64,000 bases of DNA from Priestia megaterium. Lineage in GTDB: Bacteria; Bacillota; Bacilli; Bacillales; Bacillaceae_H. Of this stretch, positions 9,765 to 20,490 are shown one piece after another. Each line of letters begins with the position of its first letter. Position 1 is the first letter of the stretch. The notes beneath the pieces were generated by a model. It worked only from the letters and a program-made list of their open reading frames with translations, had not been told where the DNA came from and did no database searches. The stretch spans positions 4,440,001 to 4,504,000 of the forward strand of contig NZ_CP085442.1 of the NCBI RefSeq assembly GCF_023824195.1, written 5' to 3'. The position numbers and the translations under genes are program-made.

Positions 9765-9794
9765 ATTGTATCATTATTAATAATTCCATAGCAA
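9765..9794 (-). promoter_or_regulatory. Candidate SigA promoter of dnaJ
   Basis: Minus strand TTGCTA (9789-9794), 18 nt, TACAAT (9765-9770) preceded by TGA, an extended -10. It gives dnaJ a promoter independent of CIRCE. Confidence 0.5.
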
Positions 9795-9869
9795 CATAAA
9801 AGTTACTTTCTATTGCTCCCGTGCACGCAGAGAGCTAAGAGAAAAACTTTCCCTTTCGCTTTTCCACGT

Positions 9870-9913
9870 TAAAAAAGTCAAAGCCAAGAAATAAGCTTGA
9901 CTTTGACTTTTTA
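9870..9913 (-). terminator. Hairpin between dnaK and dnaJ
   Basis: AAAAAGTCAAAG pairs with CTTTGACTTTTT, with inner CAAG/CTTG, and the minus-strand transcript ends in a U-run. It is probably a partial terminator that reduces read-through from dnaK into dnaJ. Confidence 0.7.
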
Positions 9914-9964
9914 AAAAGATGTGAATCGCACCATGGCGTCATTCACGTTAGTCGTCAAGATGCA

Positions 9965-11797
<1,833 letters not shown>

Positions 11798-11812
11798 TCA
11801 TAATATGTAGTG

Positions 11813-12373
11813 TTATTGATTCACTTTAACCATCGCAGGGCGGATGATTTTATCTTTTAATTTGTAACCTTTTTGAAGCTCTTCTACTACCGTGTTTGGT
11901 TCGTATTCATCGTCTTCTACTTGCATCACTGCTTGATGCTCGTATGGATCGAAAGTTTTCCCGACTGATTCAATTGCTTCAACACCTTCTTTTTGAAGTG
12001 CCTCTACTAATTGACGGTATACCATTTCTACACCTTGCAGCACAGATTTAGTTTGTTCGTCCGCTGTGTTAACTTGTAATGCACGTTCAAAGTTATCAAG
12101 TGCTGGTAAAATATCCGAAACTAATGATTGAGCACGGTATTTTTGAGCAGCTTCTGCATCGAGACGTGAACGACGACGGAAATTATCGAAATCAGCTTGT
12201 AGACGTAAGTAGCGATTCTCTTCTTCTTCAAGCTGTTGCTTTAATTGATCATTTTCTTGTTGAAGAGGGTTTACTTCCTCAGACACTTCAGCTTCAGTTG
12301 CTTCAGCAGCGTCTGTTTGAACTTCTTCAACCACTTCTTCGTTTTGTTCTTCTACTTGCTTTTCGTTTGACAA
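11813..12373 (-). CDS. grpE: Nucleotide exchange factor GrpE
   Basis: A 186-residue protein that releases ADP from DnaK. A Glu-rich disordered N-terminus (about 1-40) is followed by a long coiled coil and the C-terminal beta domain with the typical [16 protein letters not shown] end. The start is TTG at 12373, 6 nt after GGGAGGTG; the upstream GTG would make the ribosome-binding site part of the coding region. The family usually begins at the S-x-E-K stretch seen here. Confidence 0.95.
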   Translation of the reverse strand: MSNEKQVEEQNEEVVEEVQTDAAEATEAEVSEEVNPLQQENDQLKQQLEEEENRYLRLQADFDNFRRRSRLDAEAAQKYRAQSLVSDILPALDNFERALQVNTADEQTKSVLQGVEMVYRQLVEALQKEGVEAIESVGKTFDPYEHQAVMQVEDDEYEPNTVVEELQKGYKLKDKIIRPAMVKVNQ

Positions 12374-12478
12374 TTCATTCACCTCCCTTAAATGTTTACA
12401 CACATTTTCACATTTTAAACAACGATTTTTATTTTATCACAGGGAAAGGATGGAAGTAATATATTCCACCCGATTCCT

Positions 12479-13507
12479 TTATTCTTTATACAAGTTTGTT
12501 AATACTTGAGACATATCTGATGACAGCAGTGTAAGCAAACTAATCACACGCGCATATTCCATGCGGGTCGGTCCTAGTATAGCAATTGTGCCAAGCTGTT
12601 CGTGACCAAAGGAATAACTAGCTGTAATTAAGCTGCACCCTACCATTTCATTCAATTTATTTTCATGGCCAATTTTCACATGTATGCCAGCCTCATTTGG
12701 GCTTAACAGCTTATAAAACTGCTGTTCATGTTCAATAATGTTAAACAGCCCGCGAATTTTATTAAGATCATGAAATTCCGGCTGAGCAAACATATTCGTT
12801 TTGCCGCCAACTACTAATTTGCCATTCATGTTGAGCTTTAATGCATCATTGAGTATATCCATCGTCTGCTCATACCCTTGAATATGGCTTTTTAAGAGCG
12901 TCGCTACTTCTTTGTACATTTTATCATGTAAATCAGTAATGCGAACGCCGATGAGCTTTTCGTTTAAAATGTTAACCATTTTTTCAATATCGGAAGGTTG
13001 AATACTGCTCGGCAGCGTAATCGTCCGACTTTCAACGTGTCCTGTATCGGTCACAATAATGGCAACAGCTGACTGAGCCGTTAAAGGTAAAATCTGAAGC
13101 TGTTTTAACTTATGGCTGACCGCTTTTGGTCCTAGCACAATAGACGTTAAACTCGTTAAATCAGATAAAATTTGCGCTGACTTTTGAACGAGCTGCTCCA
13201 GTTCTACAATGCGTTCAGCGAATACCGAACGTACCGTCGAAACGTCGCTTGCTTTCAAGTGCTGCGGGGACACTAGATGATCAACATAATAACGATAACC
13301 TTTCTCAGACGGAACGCGCCCTGAAGAAGTATGAGTTTTTTCAATAAATCCAAGTTCTTCTAGGTCTGACATCTCATTACGAATCGTAGCCGAACTAAAA
13401 TTAAACTCTTCTTTCTTAGATAATGTTCGAGAGCCTACCGGCTGCGCAGATCGAATGAAATCATCAATAATGACTTGTAAAATTAATAACTGTCGATCAG
13501 TAAGCAC
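12479..13507 (-). CDS. hrcA: Heat-inducible transcription repressor HrcA
   Basis: A 342-residue repressor of class I heat-shock genes that binds the CIRCE operator and depends on GroEL for activity. An N-terminal winged helix (about 1-75, [17 protein letters not shown]) precedes the GAF-like and dimerisation region. It starts at GTG with GAGGTG 7 nt upstream. First gene of hrcA-grpE-dnaK, it represses its own operon through the CIRCE element 16 nt upstream of the start codon. Confidence 0.97.
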   Translation of the reverse strand: MLTDRQLLILQVIIDDFIRSAQPVGSRTLSKKEEFNFSSATIRNEMSDLEELGFIEKTHTSSGRVPSEKGYRYYVDHLVSPQHLKASDVSTVRSVFAERIVELEQLVQKSAQILSDLTSLTSIVLGPKAVSHKLKQLQILPLTAQSAVAIIVTDTGHVESRTITLPSSIQPSDIEKMVNILNEKLIGVRITDLHDKMYKEVATLLKSHIQGYEQTMDILNDALKLNMNGKLVVGGKTNMFAQPEFHDLNKIRGLFNIIEHEQQFYKLLSPNEAGIHVKIGHENKLNEMVGCSLITASYSFGHEQLGTIAILGPTRMEYARVISLLTLLSSDMSQVLTNLYKE

Positions 13508-13522
13508 GCTTCATCACCTCTG

Positions 13523-13549
13523 TTAGCACTCTAAAACTCTGAGTGCTAA
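13523..13549. promoter_or_regulatory. CIRCE operator
   Basis: Perfect TTAGCACTC-N9-GAGTGCTAA inverted repeat between the hrcA promoter and its start codon. It is the binding site of HrcA, and repression is relieved by heat shock. Confidence 0.98.
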
Positions 13550-13559
13550 ATCTAATAAT

Positions 13560-13588
13560 AAATTACCAAATCACTATAGCGATGTCAA
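13560..13588 (-). promoter_or_regulatory. SigA promoter of the hrcA-grpE-dnaK operon
   Basis: Minus strand TTGACA (13583-13588), 17 nt, TAATTT (13560-13565). The -35 is perfect, the -10 is weak. CIRCE lies at the expected start of transcription. Confidence 0.7.
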
Positions 13589-13598
13589 CGATTTGATA

Positions 13599-14738
13599 TT
13601 AGATTATCCCAATAAAGGCTTGAAAAACTTCATTCCCCAAAAATCGACCATTGTGTGTTAAAAAGACTGAGCTATTGTCTTCACCCAAAAGTCCTTTCTC
13701 TTTGTATTCTTGAATAGGTTCTCCAAATACATCTTTTAATTCTCGATTGAATTTTTTCTTAAACTCCTCTTTTGAGACTCCTTTCGTTTTACGAAGGCCC
13801 AAAAACATTTCTTCTTCCATTTTTTCAGCCTCGGTCACGCTCACTTCATTGAGATATGCATTTCCGTTTTGCTCGACCGAATCAATGTACTTTTTTAATG
13901 GTCCAATATTTGCTCGTCTTATTCCGTCTATATAGCTATGTGCGCCTGCGCCAATTCCGTAATAATCTTCGTTGTTCCAATATGTTAGATTATGAATACT
14001 CTCGTAGCCTGGCTTTGCGAAATTACTGATTTCATATTGATGAAAACCTTGTTTGTCCATTTCTTTCATAAGCAGCTCATACATAGCTGCTTCTTCTTCT
14101 TGAGCAGGCAACGGTAGCTTTCCTTTATTCATTAAATTATAAAATACCGTTTTAGGTTCAATAATCAACGAATAGGCAGACATATGCTCTACCTCTAATG
14201 AAAAAGCCGTTTGAAGCGTAGAAGAGAAATCAGCTACCGTTTGTTCCGGCAGGCTATAAATTAAGTCTAAGCTTATATTCGACATTCCAATCTTTCTCGC
14301 TTGCTCAACACAATCAAATACCTGTCTATTTGAATGCACACGTCCAATTTTCTCCAATAATCTTTCATTAAACGTTTGTACACCAATGCTTAAACGATTC
14401 ACACCATAATCATGGAGAAGCTGAAGCTTTTCTTTTGTCAATTCATTCGGATTCGCTTCAAATGTAAACTCACCTTTCTCGTCATAAGGGAGGTACATAC
14501 GAATGGATTCTAAAAAATACTCTAGCTGCTGTTCATCTAAGGCTGTGGGCGTTCCACCCCCAACGAATATCGTGTTTAAATTGGTCGTTGGATAACGTTC
14601 GACTGTTTGTTTCATTTCTTCTCGCATGCTTTCCAAATACGGCATAACGGGCTGATTTTTGAAAAACACTTTATTAAAGTCACAATAGTGACAAATATGA
14701 TGACAAAACGGGATATGCAGATATGCTGCCTTCACCAT
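13599..14738 (-). CDS. hemW: Radical-SAM heme chaperone HemW (HemN-like)
   Basis: A 379-residue protein with the radical-SAM cluster motif CHHICHYC near the N-terminus, GGGTPT, and a C-terminal HemN-like domain. It lacks the extra N-terminal extension of true coproporphyrinogen dehydrogenases, so the heme-chaperone HemW is the better call. The ATG at 14738 follows GAGGTGG; the TTG five codons upstream would include that site. It is followed by the hrcA promoter. Confidence 0.92.
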   Translation of the reverse strand: MVKAAYLHIPFCHHICHYCDFNKVFFKNQPVMPYLESMREEMKQTVERYPTTNLNTIFVGGGTPTALDEQQLEYFLESIRMYLPYDEKGEFTFEANPNELTKEKLQLLHDYGVNRLSIGVQTFNERLLEKIGRVHSNRQVFDCVEQARKIGMSNISLDLIYSLPEQTVADFSSTLQTAFSLEVEHMSAYSLIIEPKTVFYNLMNKGKLPLPAQEEEAAMYELLMKEMDKQGFHQYEISNFAKPGYESIHNLTYWNNEDYYGIGAGAHSYIDGIRRANIGPLKKYIDSVEQNGNAYLNEVSVTEAEKMEEEMFLGLRKTKGVSKEEFKKKFNRELKDVFGEPIQEYKEKGLLGEDNSSVFLTHNGRFLGNEVFQAFIGII

Positions 14739-14770
14739 GGACTTCCACCTCAATCACATTTATAAATGAT

Positions 14771-14803
14771 AAAAATACCGCAGAGTCTCTCTGCGGTATT
14801 TTT
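14771..14803. terminator. Terminator between lepA and hemW
   Basis: A 15-bp perfect stem (AAAAATACCGCAGAG with CTCTGCGGTATTTTT) with a 3-nt loop and U-rich end. It separates lepA from hemW. Confidence 0.88.
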
Positions 14804-14913
14804 ATCTATGTTCGTTCACACTTATTTACAGCGCTCAAAACTCTTTACTATCGTATCAGATTAGCTTGATTTTCAAAACTAATTTGACATGTTAAATAAT
14901 AGAATTTCAGCTA

Positions 14914-16737
14914 TTAATCTTCGTCCATGCGAAGCACAGCCATGAATGCTTCCTGCGGTACTTCAACAGAACCGACCTGCTTCATACGTTTTTTACCTTC
15001 TTTTTGTTTTTCAAGAAGTTTACGTTTACGAGAGATATCTCCTCCGTAACATTTTGCTAAAACGTTTTTACGAATGGCTTTAATTGTTGAACGCGCCACA
15101 ATTTTTTGACCGATTGCCGCTTGAATCGGCACTTCGAACTGTTGACGTGGAATAAGCTCTTTAAGCTTTTCTACAATGACTTTACCACGATCGTAAGCTG
15201 AATCTCTGTGCACGATAAAGGACAGCGCATCGACCGTTTCGCCGTTTAAGAGAATATCCATCTTCACAAGCTTCGAAGGCTGATATCCAATAAGCTCGTA
15301 ATCAAACGAAGCATAGCCTTTTGTATTTGATTTTAATTGATCAAAGAAATCATATACAATTTCAGCTAGTGGAATTTCGTATACAATACTCACGCGATTA
15401 GCATCCAAGTACTGCATATCAATAAAGTTGCCTCGCTTCTTCTGACAAAGCTCCATCACAGCACCAACATAATCGTTTGGTACCATCATCGTTGCCTTCA
15501 CATACGGTTCTTCCACACGTTCAATCTTTTGTGGGTCCGGCATATTAGACGGGTTATCTACAGACAGATGAGTCTCGTCTGTTAAATACACGTCATAAAT
15601 AACGCTTGGAGCTGTTGTAATTAAATCAATTTTAAATTCGCGCTCAATACGCTCTTGGATAATTTCCATGTGAAGCAACCCTAAGAATCCACATCGGAAA
15701 CCAAACCCTAAGGCCTGAGACGTCTCTGGTTCAAACTGAAGTGCAGAGTCATTTAGCTCTAACTTTTCTAGTGCTTCACGAAGATCGTTATACTTCGCTG
15801 TATCAATCGGATACAGTCCGCAGTATACCATTGGATTCAGACGACGATAACCAGGAAGAGGTTCACTTGCTCCGTTTTTAGCAAGAGTAATCGTGTCCCC
15901 TACTCGCGTATCTCCAACGTTTTTAATAGCTGCTGTTAAAAACCCTACGTCGCCAACAGAAAGTTCATCTTTAGCAACGGCTTTTGGCGTTAACACACCT
16001 AGCTCCGTTACCTCAAACTCTTTTCCTGTTGCCATCATTTTAATTTTGTCGCCTACTTTTACTCGTCCCTGTACGATACGAATAGATGCAACTACACCTC
16101 GGTATGCATCATAAAATGAATCAAAGATTAGTGCTTGAAGCGGTGCATCTGGATCCCCTTCAGGAGCAGGAACTTTTTCAACAATTTGTTCTAAAATTTC
16201 TTCGATTCCAATTCCTGCTTTAGCTGAAGCTAATACAGCTTCCGACGCATCTAATCCAATTACGTCTTCAACCTCTTGGCGCACTCGCTCTGGCTCTGCG
16301 CTCGGCAGGTCAATCTTATTAATGACAGGTAAAATTTCAAGGTTGTTATCAAGCGCTAAATATACGTTTGCTAATGTTTGAGCTTCAATACCTTGAGCTG
16401 CATCTACTACTAGAATAGCACCTTCACACGCGGCTAAACTTCGCGACACTTCATATGTAAAATCGACGTGTCCCGGTGTATCAATTAGATGAAAAGTATA
16501 CTCTTCTCCATCTTTTGCTTTGTATTGAAGCTGCACAGCATTTAATTTAATGGTAATTCCACGTTCACGTTCTAAATCCATCGAATCTAAAAGCTGAGCT
16601 TTCATTTCTCGCTGTGTTAACGCATTTGTTTTTTCTAAAATACGGTCTGCTAATGTTGACTTACCGTGGTCTATATGAGCAATAATCGAAAAGTTTCTGA
16701 TTTTCGATTGTCGTTTCAATCTTGCTTCTCTATCCAT
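14914..16737 (-). CDS. lepA: Elongation factor 4 (LepA)
   Basis: A 607-residue translational GTPase that acts on stalled or mispositioned ribosomes. The G domain shows [17 protein letters not shown] and NKID. Domain II, the EF-G-like domains and the LepA-specific C-terminal domain ([16 protein letters not shown]) follow. The ATG at 16737, with TAGGAGTG upstream, gives the usual [17 protein letters not shown] start; ten extra codons in frame upstream are not supported. B. subtilis order yqxA-lepA-hemW is kept. Confidence 0.97.
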   Translation of the reverse strand: MDREARLKRQSKIRNFSIIAHIDHGKSTLADRILEKTNALTQREMKAQLLDSMDLERERGITIKLNAVQLQYKAKDGEEYTFHLIDTPGHVDFTYEVSRSLAACEGAILVVDAAQGIEAQTLANVYLALDNNLEILPVINKIDLPSAEPERVRQEVEDVIGLDASEAVLASAKAGIGIEEILEQIVEKVPAPEGDPDAPLQALIFDSFYDAYRGVVASIRIVQGRVKVGDKIKMMATGKEFEVTELGVLTPKAVAKDELSVGDVGFLTAAIKNVGDTRVGDTITLAKNGASEPLPGYRRLNPMVYCGLYPIDTAKYNDLREALEKLELNDSALQFEPETSQALGFGFRCGFLGLLHMEIIQERIEREFKIDLITTAPSVIYDVYLTDETHLSVDNPSNMPDPQKIERVEEPYVKATMMVPNDYVGAVMELCQKKRGNFIDMQYLDANRVSIVYEIPLAEIVYDFFDQLKSNTKGYASFDYELIGYQPSKLVKMDILLNGETVDALSFIVHRDSAYDRGKVIVEKLKELIPRQQFEVPIQAAIGQKIVARSTIKAIRKNVLAKCYGGDISRKRKLLEKQKEGKKRMKQVGSVEVPQEAFMAVLRMDED

Positions 16738-16840
16738 ATTTTTTTCACTCCTACTGAAAATCGGCAAAATACACTAAATTAAATTATAACAACACATTCG
16801 TCAACATTCAATAAGCATTCCATTGGGGATTTTTCCATAC

Positions 16841-16867
16841 AAAAAAGCAGAAAGAGATTCTGCTTTT
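16841..16867 (-). terminator. Terminator after yqxA
   Basis: Stem AAAAGCAGAA/TTCTGCTTTT with a 5-nt loop at the yqxA stop, with a U-run on the minus-strand transcript. Confidence 0.8.
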
Positions 16868-17201
16868 AATTAAGAAGATGATGGATAGCCTTAAAAGCTT
16901 TTCCTATTGTACTTTTCACGCCTTCCGCTAGACTTTGACCTAGCGAGGAGAAAAAGTTAAAAGCCTTTCGTTTTTCTAAAAACTGCTGTTTTTCATCAAT
17001 GTTCACGACTTTTTTTGAACCTAAAACAGCAGCTTCCACCTGACCATCTGACGTTTTAGACACATTAATAACATGTTCAATCGAAGGATCATTATATCCC
17101 TTCATTTTAATCAACCCTTGCTGAGCCGTCTGCATTCCTAAAAATACGACACACAGTAAAAAAATGGTTAGCACTACTGATTTTAAAGTAAATTTAATCA
17201 T
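16866..17201 (-). CDS. yqxA: YqxA family protein (DUF3679)
   Basis: A 111-residue protein with one N-terminal membrane helix (about 5-23) and a short extracytoplasmic part. Length, the MKGY element after the helix and position before lepA fit the YqxA/DUF3679 family; in B. subtilis it lies just after spoIIP and is linked to sporulation. The function is unknown. Here it lies only 84 nt from gpr, with spoIIP missing in between. Confidence 0.8.
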   Translation of the reverse strand: MIKFTLKSVVLTIFLLCVVFLGMQTAQQGLIKMKGYNDPSIEHVINVSKTSDGQVEAAVLGSKKVVNIDEKQQFLEKRKAFNFFSSLGQSLAEGVKSTIGKAFKAIHHLLN

Positions 17202-17285
17202 ATTATTAGGCCCCTTACTTCTTTATCTTCTGTAGTACTAACCATTATGACTATATTCTGAAGAACTCATTCATCTAAAAACGTA

Positions 17286-18398
17286 TTAATGAGTATATGC
17301 CCCAAAGTTCTCTTGATCCACTTCATGATGCAAAGCAGCGTTAAGTCCTCCTGCAACTACATTAGCCATATCTTCAATAAACATATCCACTTCTTTTGGC
17401 GTAACCATCAAATTATGGCCTAAAGGTGCAAGCACTTCATGAATAAGACGTCTTTTTTCTTCATCGGGAAGAGTACCAATCATACCGAGATACGTTTGAC
17501 GCTGCTCTTCATTAGGTAAATCATCCTCCGTGAGCTTCTTTTTTTCTCCAAACGTCATACCAGACGGAAGCAGTGACTTAGACGGCTTTCCCTGCTCTTT
17601 CATTTCTCGGCCGAAATGTTTTAAGATAAAGTCAATTGTATCGCTTGTAATGGAAACAGCATCCACCACCGTTGGAATACCTATTGCAATAACTGGAATG
17701 CCAAGTGTTTCATAACTGATTTCTTTACGCTTGTTTCCAACCCCAGACCCCGGATGAATACCTGAATCTGAAATTTGAATGGTAGCATTTACCCGTTCAA
17801 TCGAACGAGCGGCCAGCGCATCGATTGCAATAATAAAATCTGGATTCACTTTCTTTACAACGCCAAAGATAATATCACTTGTCTCAATACCCGTCATTCC
17901 CATTACTCCCGGAACAATGGCGCTAACGGGTCTAAAGCCATCTTGCACGCTTTCAGGCTGTAACTCAAACAAATGTCTTGTAATCAACAAATTATCTACT
18001 GCCTTTGGTCCAAGCGCATCTGGTGTAACACTTAAGTTTCCAAGACCCACTACAAGACAGCTAGCATCATCTGGAATGTTGAGGCTTTTAATAAAAAAAT
18101 TCAGCTCTTTAGCAAATACTTCTTCCATGGCCTCTTGCTTTTCAGTATCCTGCTCGCGAATGCCTACCGATTCAAGGGTTACATATCGGCCTTTTTTCTT
18201 ACCGATTGCTTCTGCGCCCTCTTCCGTAATTTCTACCATTGAAATTTTGACATCTTGTTCTTCTTTTTCTTTTACAATTACGCCTTTGATTTCTGACTGG
18301 TTATTCGGTTTAGGCTGGTTTTCTAACGCTATGTCTTTTGCTTCGACAGCTAAATCCGTGCGCACGCTATATTGACTTAAATCAAGTTCTTTTTCCAT
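17286..18398 (-). CDS. gpr: Spore germination protease GPR
   Basis: The 370-residue endopeptidase that degrades small acid-soluble spore proteins early in germination. The sequence agrees with the B. megaterium enzyme. The inactive zymogen carries a propeptide that is removed by self-cleavage after Asp15, in [12 protein letters not shown]. The core has the hydrogenase-maturation-like aspartic fold with VVGLGN and AIDALAARS. The ATG has GGAGG 8 nt upstream, and a forespore-type promoter lies before it. Confidence 0.98.
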   Translation of the reverse strand: MEKELDLSQYSVRTDLAVEAKDIALENQPKPNNQSEIKGVIVKEKEEQDVKISMVEITEEGAEAIGKKKGRYVTLESVGIREQDTEKQEAMEEVFAKELNFFIKSLNIPDDASCLVVGLGNLSVTPDALGPKAVDNLLITRHLFELQPESVQDGFRPVSAIVPGVMGMTGIETSDIIFGVVKKVNPDFIIAIDALAARSIERVNATIQISDSGIHPGSGVGNKRKEISYETLGIPVIAIGIPTVVDAVSITSDTIDFILKHFGREMKEQGKPSKSLLPSGMTFGEKKKLTEDDLPNEEQRQTYLGMIGTLPDEEKRRLIHEVLAPLGHNLMVTPKEVDMFIEDMANVVAGGLNAALHHEVDQENFGAYTH

Positions 18399-18428
18399 TT
18401 CTTAACCTCCTAGACAATCTTTGTTGAA

Positions 18429-18457
18429 ATTATTGTCACCGAGGACTGGCAGATTCA
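18429..18457 (-). promoter_or_regulatory. Candidate forespore (SigG/SigF) promoter of gpr
   Basis: Minus strand TGAATC (18452-18457), 16 nt, CAATAAT (18429-18435), resembling forespore sigma elements. gpr is known to be forespore-expressed. The match is partial. Confidence 0.45.
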
Positions 18458-18551
18458 TGCATTTAAGAAATGAAAAGTAGAAGGAAGGGCTCAATATCAG
18501 CTACAAGCTTGTGAAGAGAGATCTGTCATATAAAATTCCTTGTCAAGGCTA

Positions 18552-18580
18552 TTGCATTCTGTCCTTGTGTTTGATAAAAT
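18552..18580 (+). promoter_or_regulatory. SigA promoter of rpsT
   Basis: TTGCAT (18552-18557), 17 nt, TAAAAT (18575-18580), with TG one base before the -10. Confidence 0.75.
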
Positions 18581-18654
18581 ATCTTTTGTTCTTATTGTGA
18601 AGAATGTCGAGTTCTATATAATCTCGATTGTTATCATTTCGGGAGGTGAAACGG

Positions 18655-18921
18655 ATGCCAAACATTAAATCAGCTATCAAACGTGTAAAAACTACTGAAG
18701 CTCGCCGTGCTCATAACATTCAAGCTAAATCAGCTATGCGTACTGCAATCAAAAACTTTGAAGCTTTAGTTGAAAACAACGATGTAGATAACGCAAAAGC
18801 AGCATTTGCTGTTGCTTCTAAAAAATTAGACAAAGCTGCACAATCTGGTATTATCCACAAAAATGCTGCAGCTCGTCAAAAATCTCGCTTAGCAGTAAAA
18901 CTTAACGGTTTATCTGCATAA
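18655..18921 (+). CDS. rpsT: 30S ribosomal protein S20
   Basis: An 88-residue basic helical protein beginning [15 protein letters not shown], the standard S20 sequence; it binds 16S rRNA early in 30S assembly. The ATG at 18655 has GGGAGGTG 6 nt upstream, so the nine upstream in-frame codons are not used. A monocistronic unit with its own promoter and terminator, divergent from gpr and convergent with holA. Confidence 0.98.
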   Translation: MPNIKSAIKRVKTTEARRAHNIQAKSAMRTAIKNFEALVENNDVDNAKAAFAVASKKLDKAAQSGIIHKNAAARQKSRLAVKLNGLSA

Positions 18922-18928
18922 TTGAGAC

Positions 18929-18957
18929 AAAAACGATCCCATTAGGATCGTTTTTTT
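18929..18957 (+). terminator. Terminator after rpsT
   Basis: AAACGATCC-CATTA-GGATCGTTT followed by seven T. It abuts the stop of the convergent holA gene. Confidence 0.9.
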
Positions 18958-19972
18958 ATTGCGCTCTTTTTAGTAAAAACAGCTGTAAAATAAGCGCTTT
19001 ATCCATTTTTCCTGTCTTCATTTCATAATCTGCCTCTGCTAAATCCCTTAAAATTCCTTTAAGCTGCTGTTCCTCAAAACTTCTGCTCTGCTGCAAAGCA
19101 ATTTTTACACGAAACGGATGAACCTTAATCGTTTGAGCAATTTGCTGCTGACCGTACCCTTGGCTAGACAGCTGCTTCGTATGATAAATCAAACGAAACT
19201 GCGTCGCTAACAAAGATAAAATTTTAATAGGCTCTTCGTTATTACGCAGTAAATCCTGATACATATTTAAAGCAGTAGAAACCTTTCGCTGAATAACAGC
19301 GTCAATAAGCGTAAATACATTTTGTTCAAGCGTTTTTGCCACAAGCTTAAGCACAACTTCTTTTGTAATGACTCCGCCTTGTCCAACGTATAACACCATT
19401 TTTTCAATTTCATTTGTCACAAGCGTTACATTAAGACCCACAAGCTGAATAAGCAGCGTTACAGCATCTTCATCCATATTCACTCCATCTTTTGAAAGTA
19501 AATTATGAATCCACTGCTTCATTTCTTTTTCACCAAATTCGTTCGCTTCGATGTAAGCTGCTTGTTTTTTTAACAATTTTGTTATTTTTTTTCTTTCATC
19601 CAGCTTTTCATAAGGGGCTAGTAGAATTAATGTTGAAAAAGACGGGGGCTGCTCCACATATTGCTGAAGTTTTGCGAGATCATGCTCTACTTTATCTTTC
19701 GATTTTTCAGCCGTTAAAAATGCTGCATTTTTCGCAACCACTACACGCTTGTCTCCTAAAAAAGGAAGCGTTTCAGCATCTTCTAGAACTTGATCAATCG
19801 ATGTTTCTTCTAAATCGTATAGTGACAAGTTAAATTCTTTATCTTCTTCATTTAACGTATAGTCGACGATTTTATCTCTAATCTTTTTACTCATAAATGC
19901 ATTGACCCCGTGTATTAAGTAAACGGGGGCTATATTATTTTTGGTAATACTTTTTAAGCTATCAACTGCCAA
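18956..19972 (-). CDS. holA: DNA polymerase III subunit delta (HolA/YqeN)
   Basis: A 338-residue clamp-loader delta subunit, which opens the beta clamp during loading. It has the N-terminal delta fold (PVYLIHGVNAFMSKKI), a AAA-like middle and the C-terminal oligomerisation domain (LATQFRLIYHTKQL). No Walker A is expected or seen. In B. subtilis (yqeN) it also lies between rpsT and the comE genes. The ATG is preceded by AAGAGGAG. Confidence 0.93.
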   Translation of the reverse strand: MAVDSLKSITKNNIAPVYLIHGVNAFMSKKIRDKIVDYTLNEEDKEFNLSLYDLEETSIDQVLEDAETLPFLGDKRVVVAKNAAFLTAEKSKDKVEHDLAKLQQYVEQPPSFSTLILLAPYEKLDERKKITKLLKKQAAYIEANEFGEKEMKQWIHNLLSKDGVNMDEDAVTLLIQLVGLNVTLVTNEIEKMVLYVGQGGVITKEVVLKLVAKTLEQNVFTLIDAVIQRKVSTALNMYQDLLRNNEEPIKILSLLATQFRLIYHTKQLSSQGYGQQQIAQTIKVHPFRVKIALQQSRSFEEQQLKGILRDLAEADYEMKTGKMDKALILQLFLLKRAQ

Positions 19973-20298
19973 CGTATATACGCTCCTCTTTTTTATTCAT
20001 CTATATTGATTATGTATAGTTACTGATAAACAAAATACAATTTCTATCGTAAAGGTGTTATGAGTTTTTGGCAACAATACAAAAGGAATTGCCTTAAAAC
20101 GACAATTCCTCAGTTTATAATAAACATTAACAATATAAGCCCTAGGTTACTTATTTGTTAATGATTAAACCCTTATCTCTATTTTCTCCTCATGCTCATA
20201 AAGTATAGTTGTTAACTGTTGTCAGTTTGTGAAAACGCTTTTAAATTGTCTAGATTTTTAAAAAAAGTTAGATTATACTGTAAACAGGAGGGGTGTTA
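19973..20298. other. Intergenic region holA-yqzM
   Basis: A 326-nt stretch without a gene. It holds a candidate holA promoter on the minus strand (TTGTAT 20035-20040, 16 nt, TATACA 20013-20018), an 8-bp inverted repeat AGGAATTG/CAATTCCT (20084-20110), and a catabolite-responsive-element-like sequence at 20230-20243 before yqzM. I found no convincing yqzM promoter hexamers. Confidence 0.5.
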
Positions 20299-20433
20299 AT
20301 GAACCAATTTGAAGAAAGTGTCCAAAGTAAACGCAACGACGCTGTCGATTCTGCCGTAGGATTTGGTGTTTCATTTGGCTTTTTCACTGCCTTATTTGTT
20401 ATTGCAACTGTGATTCACTACTTGGGTTCGTAA
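20299..20433 (+). CDS. yqzM: Small membrane protein YqzM
   Basis: A 44-residue protein: a charged N-terminal part with QSKRNDAVDSAVGF, then one hydrophobic helix (about 22-41) ending HYLGS. Sequence, length and position near comEC match YqzM of Bacillus. Function unknown. The ATG has AGGAGGGG 8 nt upstream and the gene has its own terminator, so expression is likely. Confidence 0.9.
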   Translation: MNQFEESVQSKRNDAVDSAVGFGVSFGFFTALFVIATVIHYLGS

Positions 20434-20443
20434 AATTGCTTCA

Positions 20444-20468
20444 AGGCTGCTTCTTAGCAGTCTTTTTT
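20444..20468 (+). terminator. Terminator after yqzM
   Basis: GGCTGC-TTCTTA-GCAGTC (one G-U pair) followed by TTTTTT. Confidence 0.75.
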
Positions 20469-20490
20469 AGTTCGTTTTTCTTACTATAGA

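Noticed and set aside
9730..9800. CIRCE element before dnaJ
   Set aside because: I looked for TTAGCACTC-N9-GAGTGCTAA and found it only before hrcA.
17779..18375. 198-codon plus-strand frame inside gpr
   Set aside because: Exactly antisense to gpr, low-complexity Ser/Pro/Thr composition, no ribosome-binding site; gpr on the other strand is certain.
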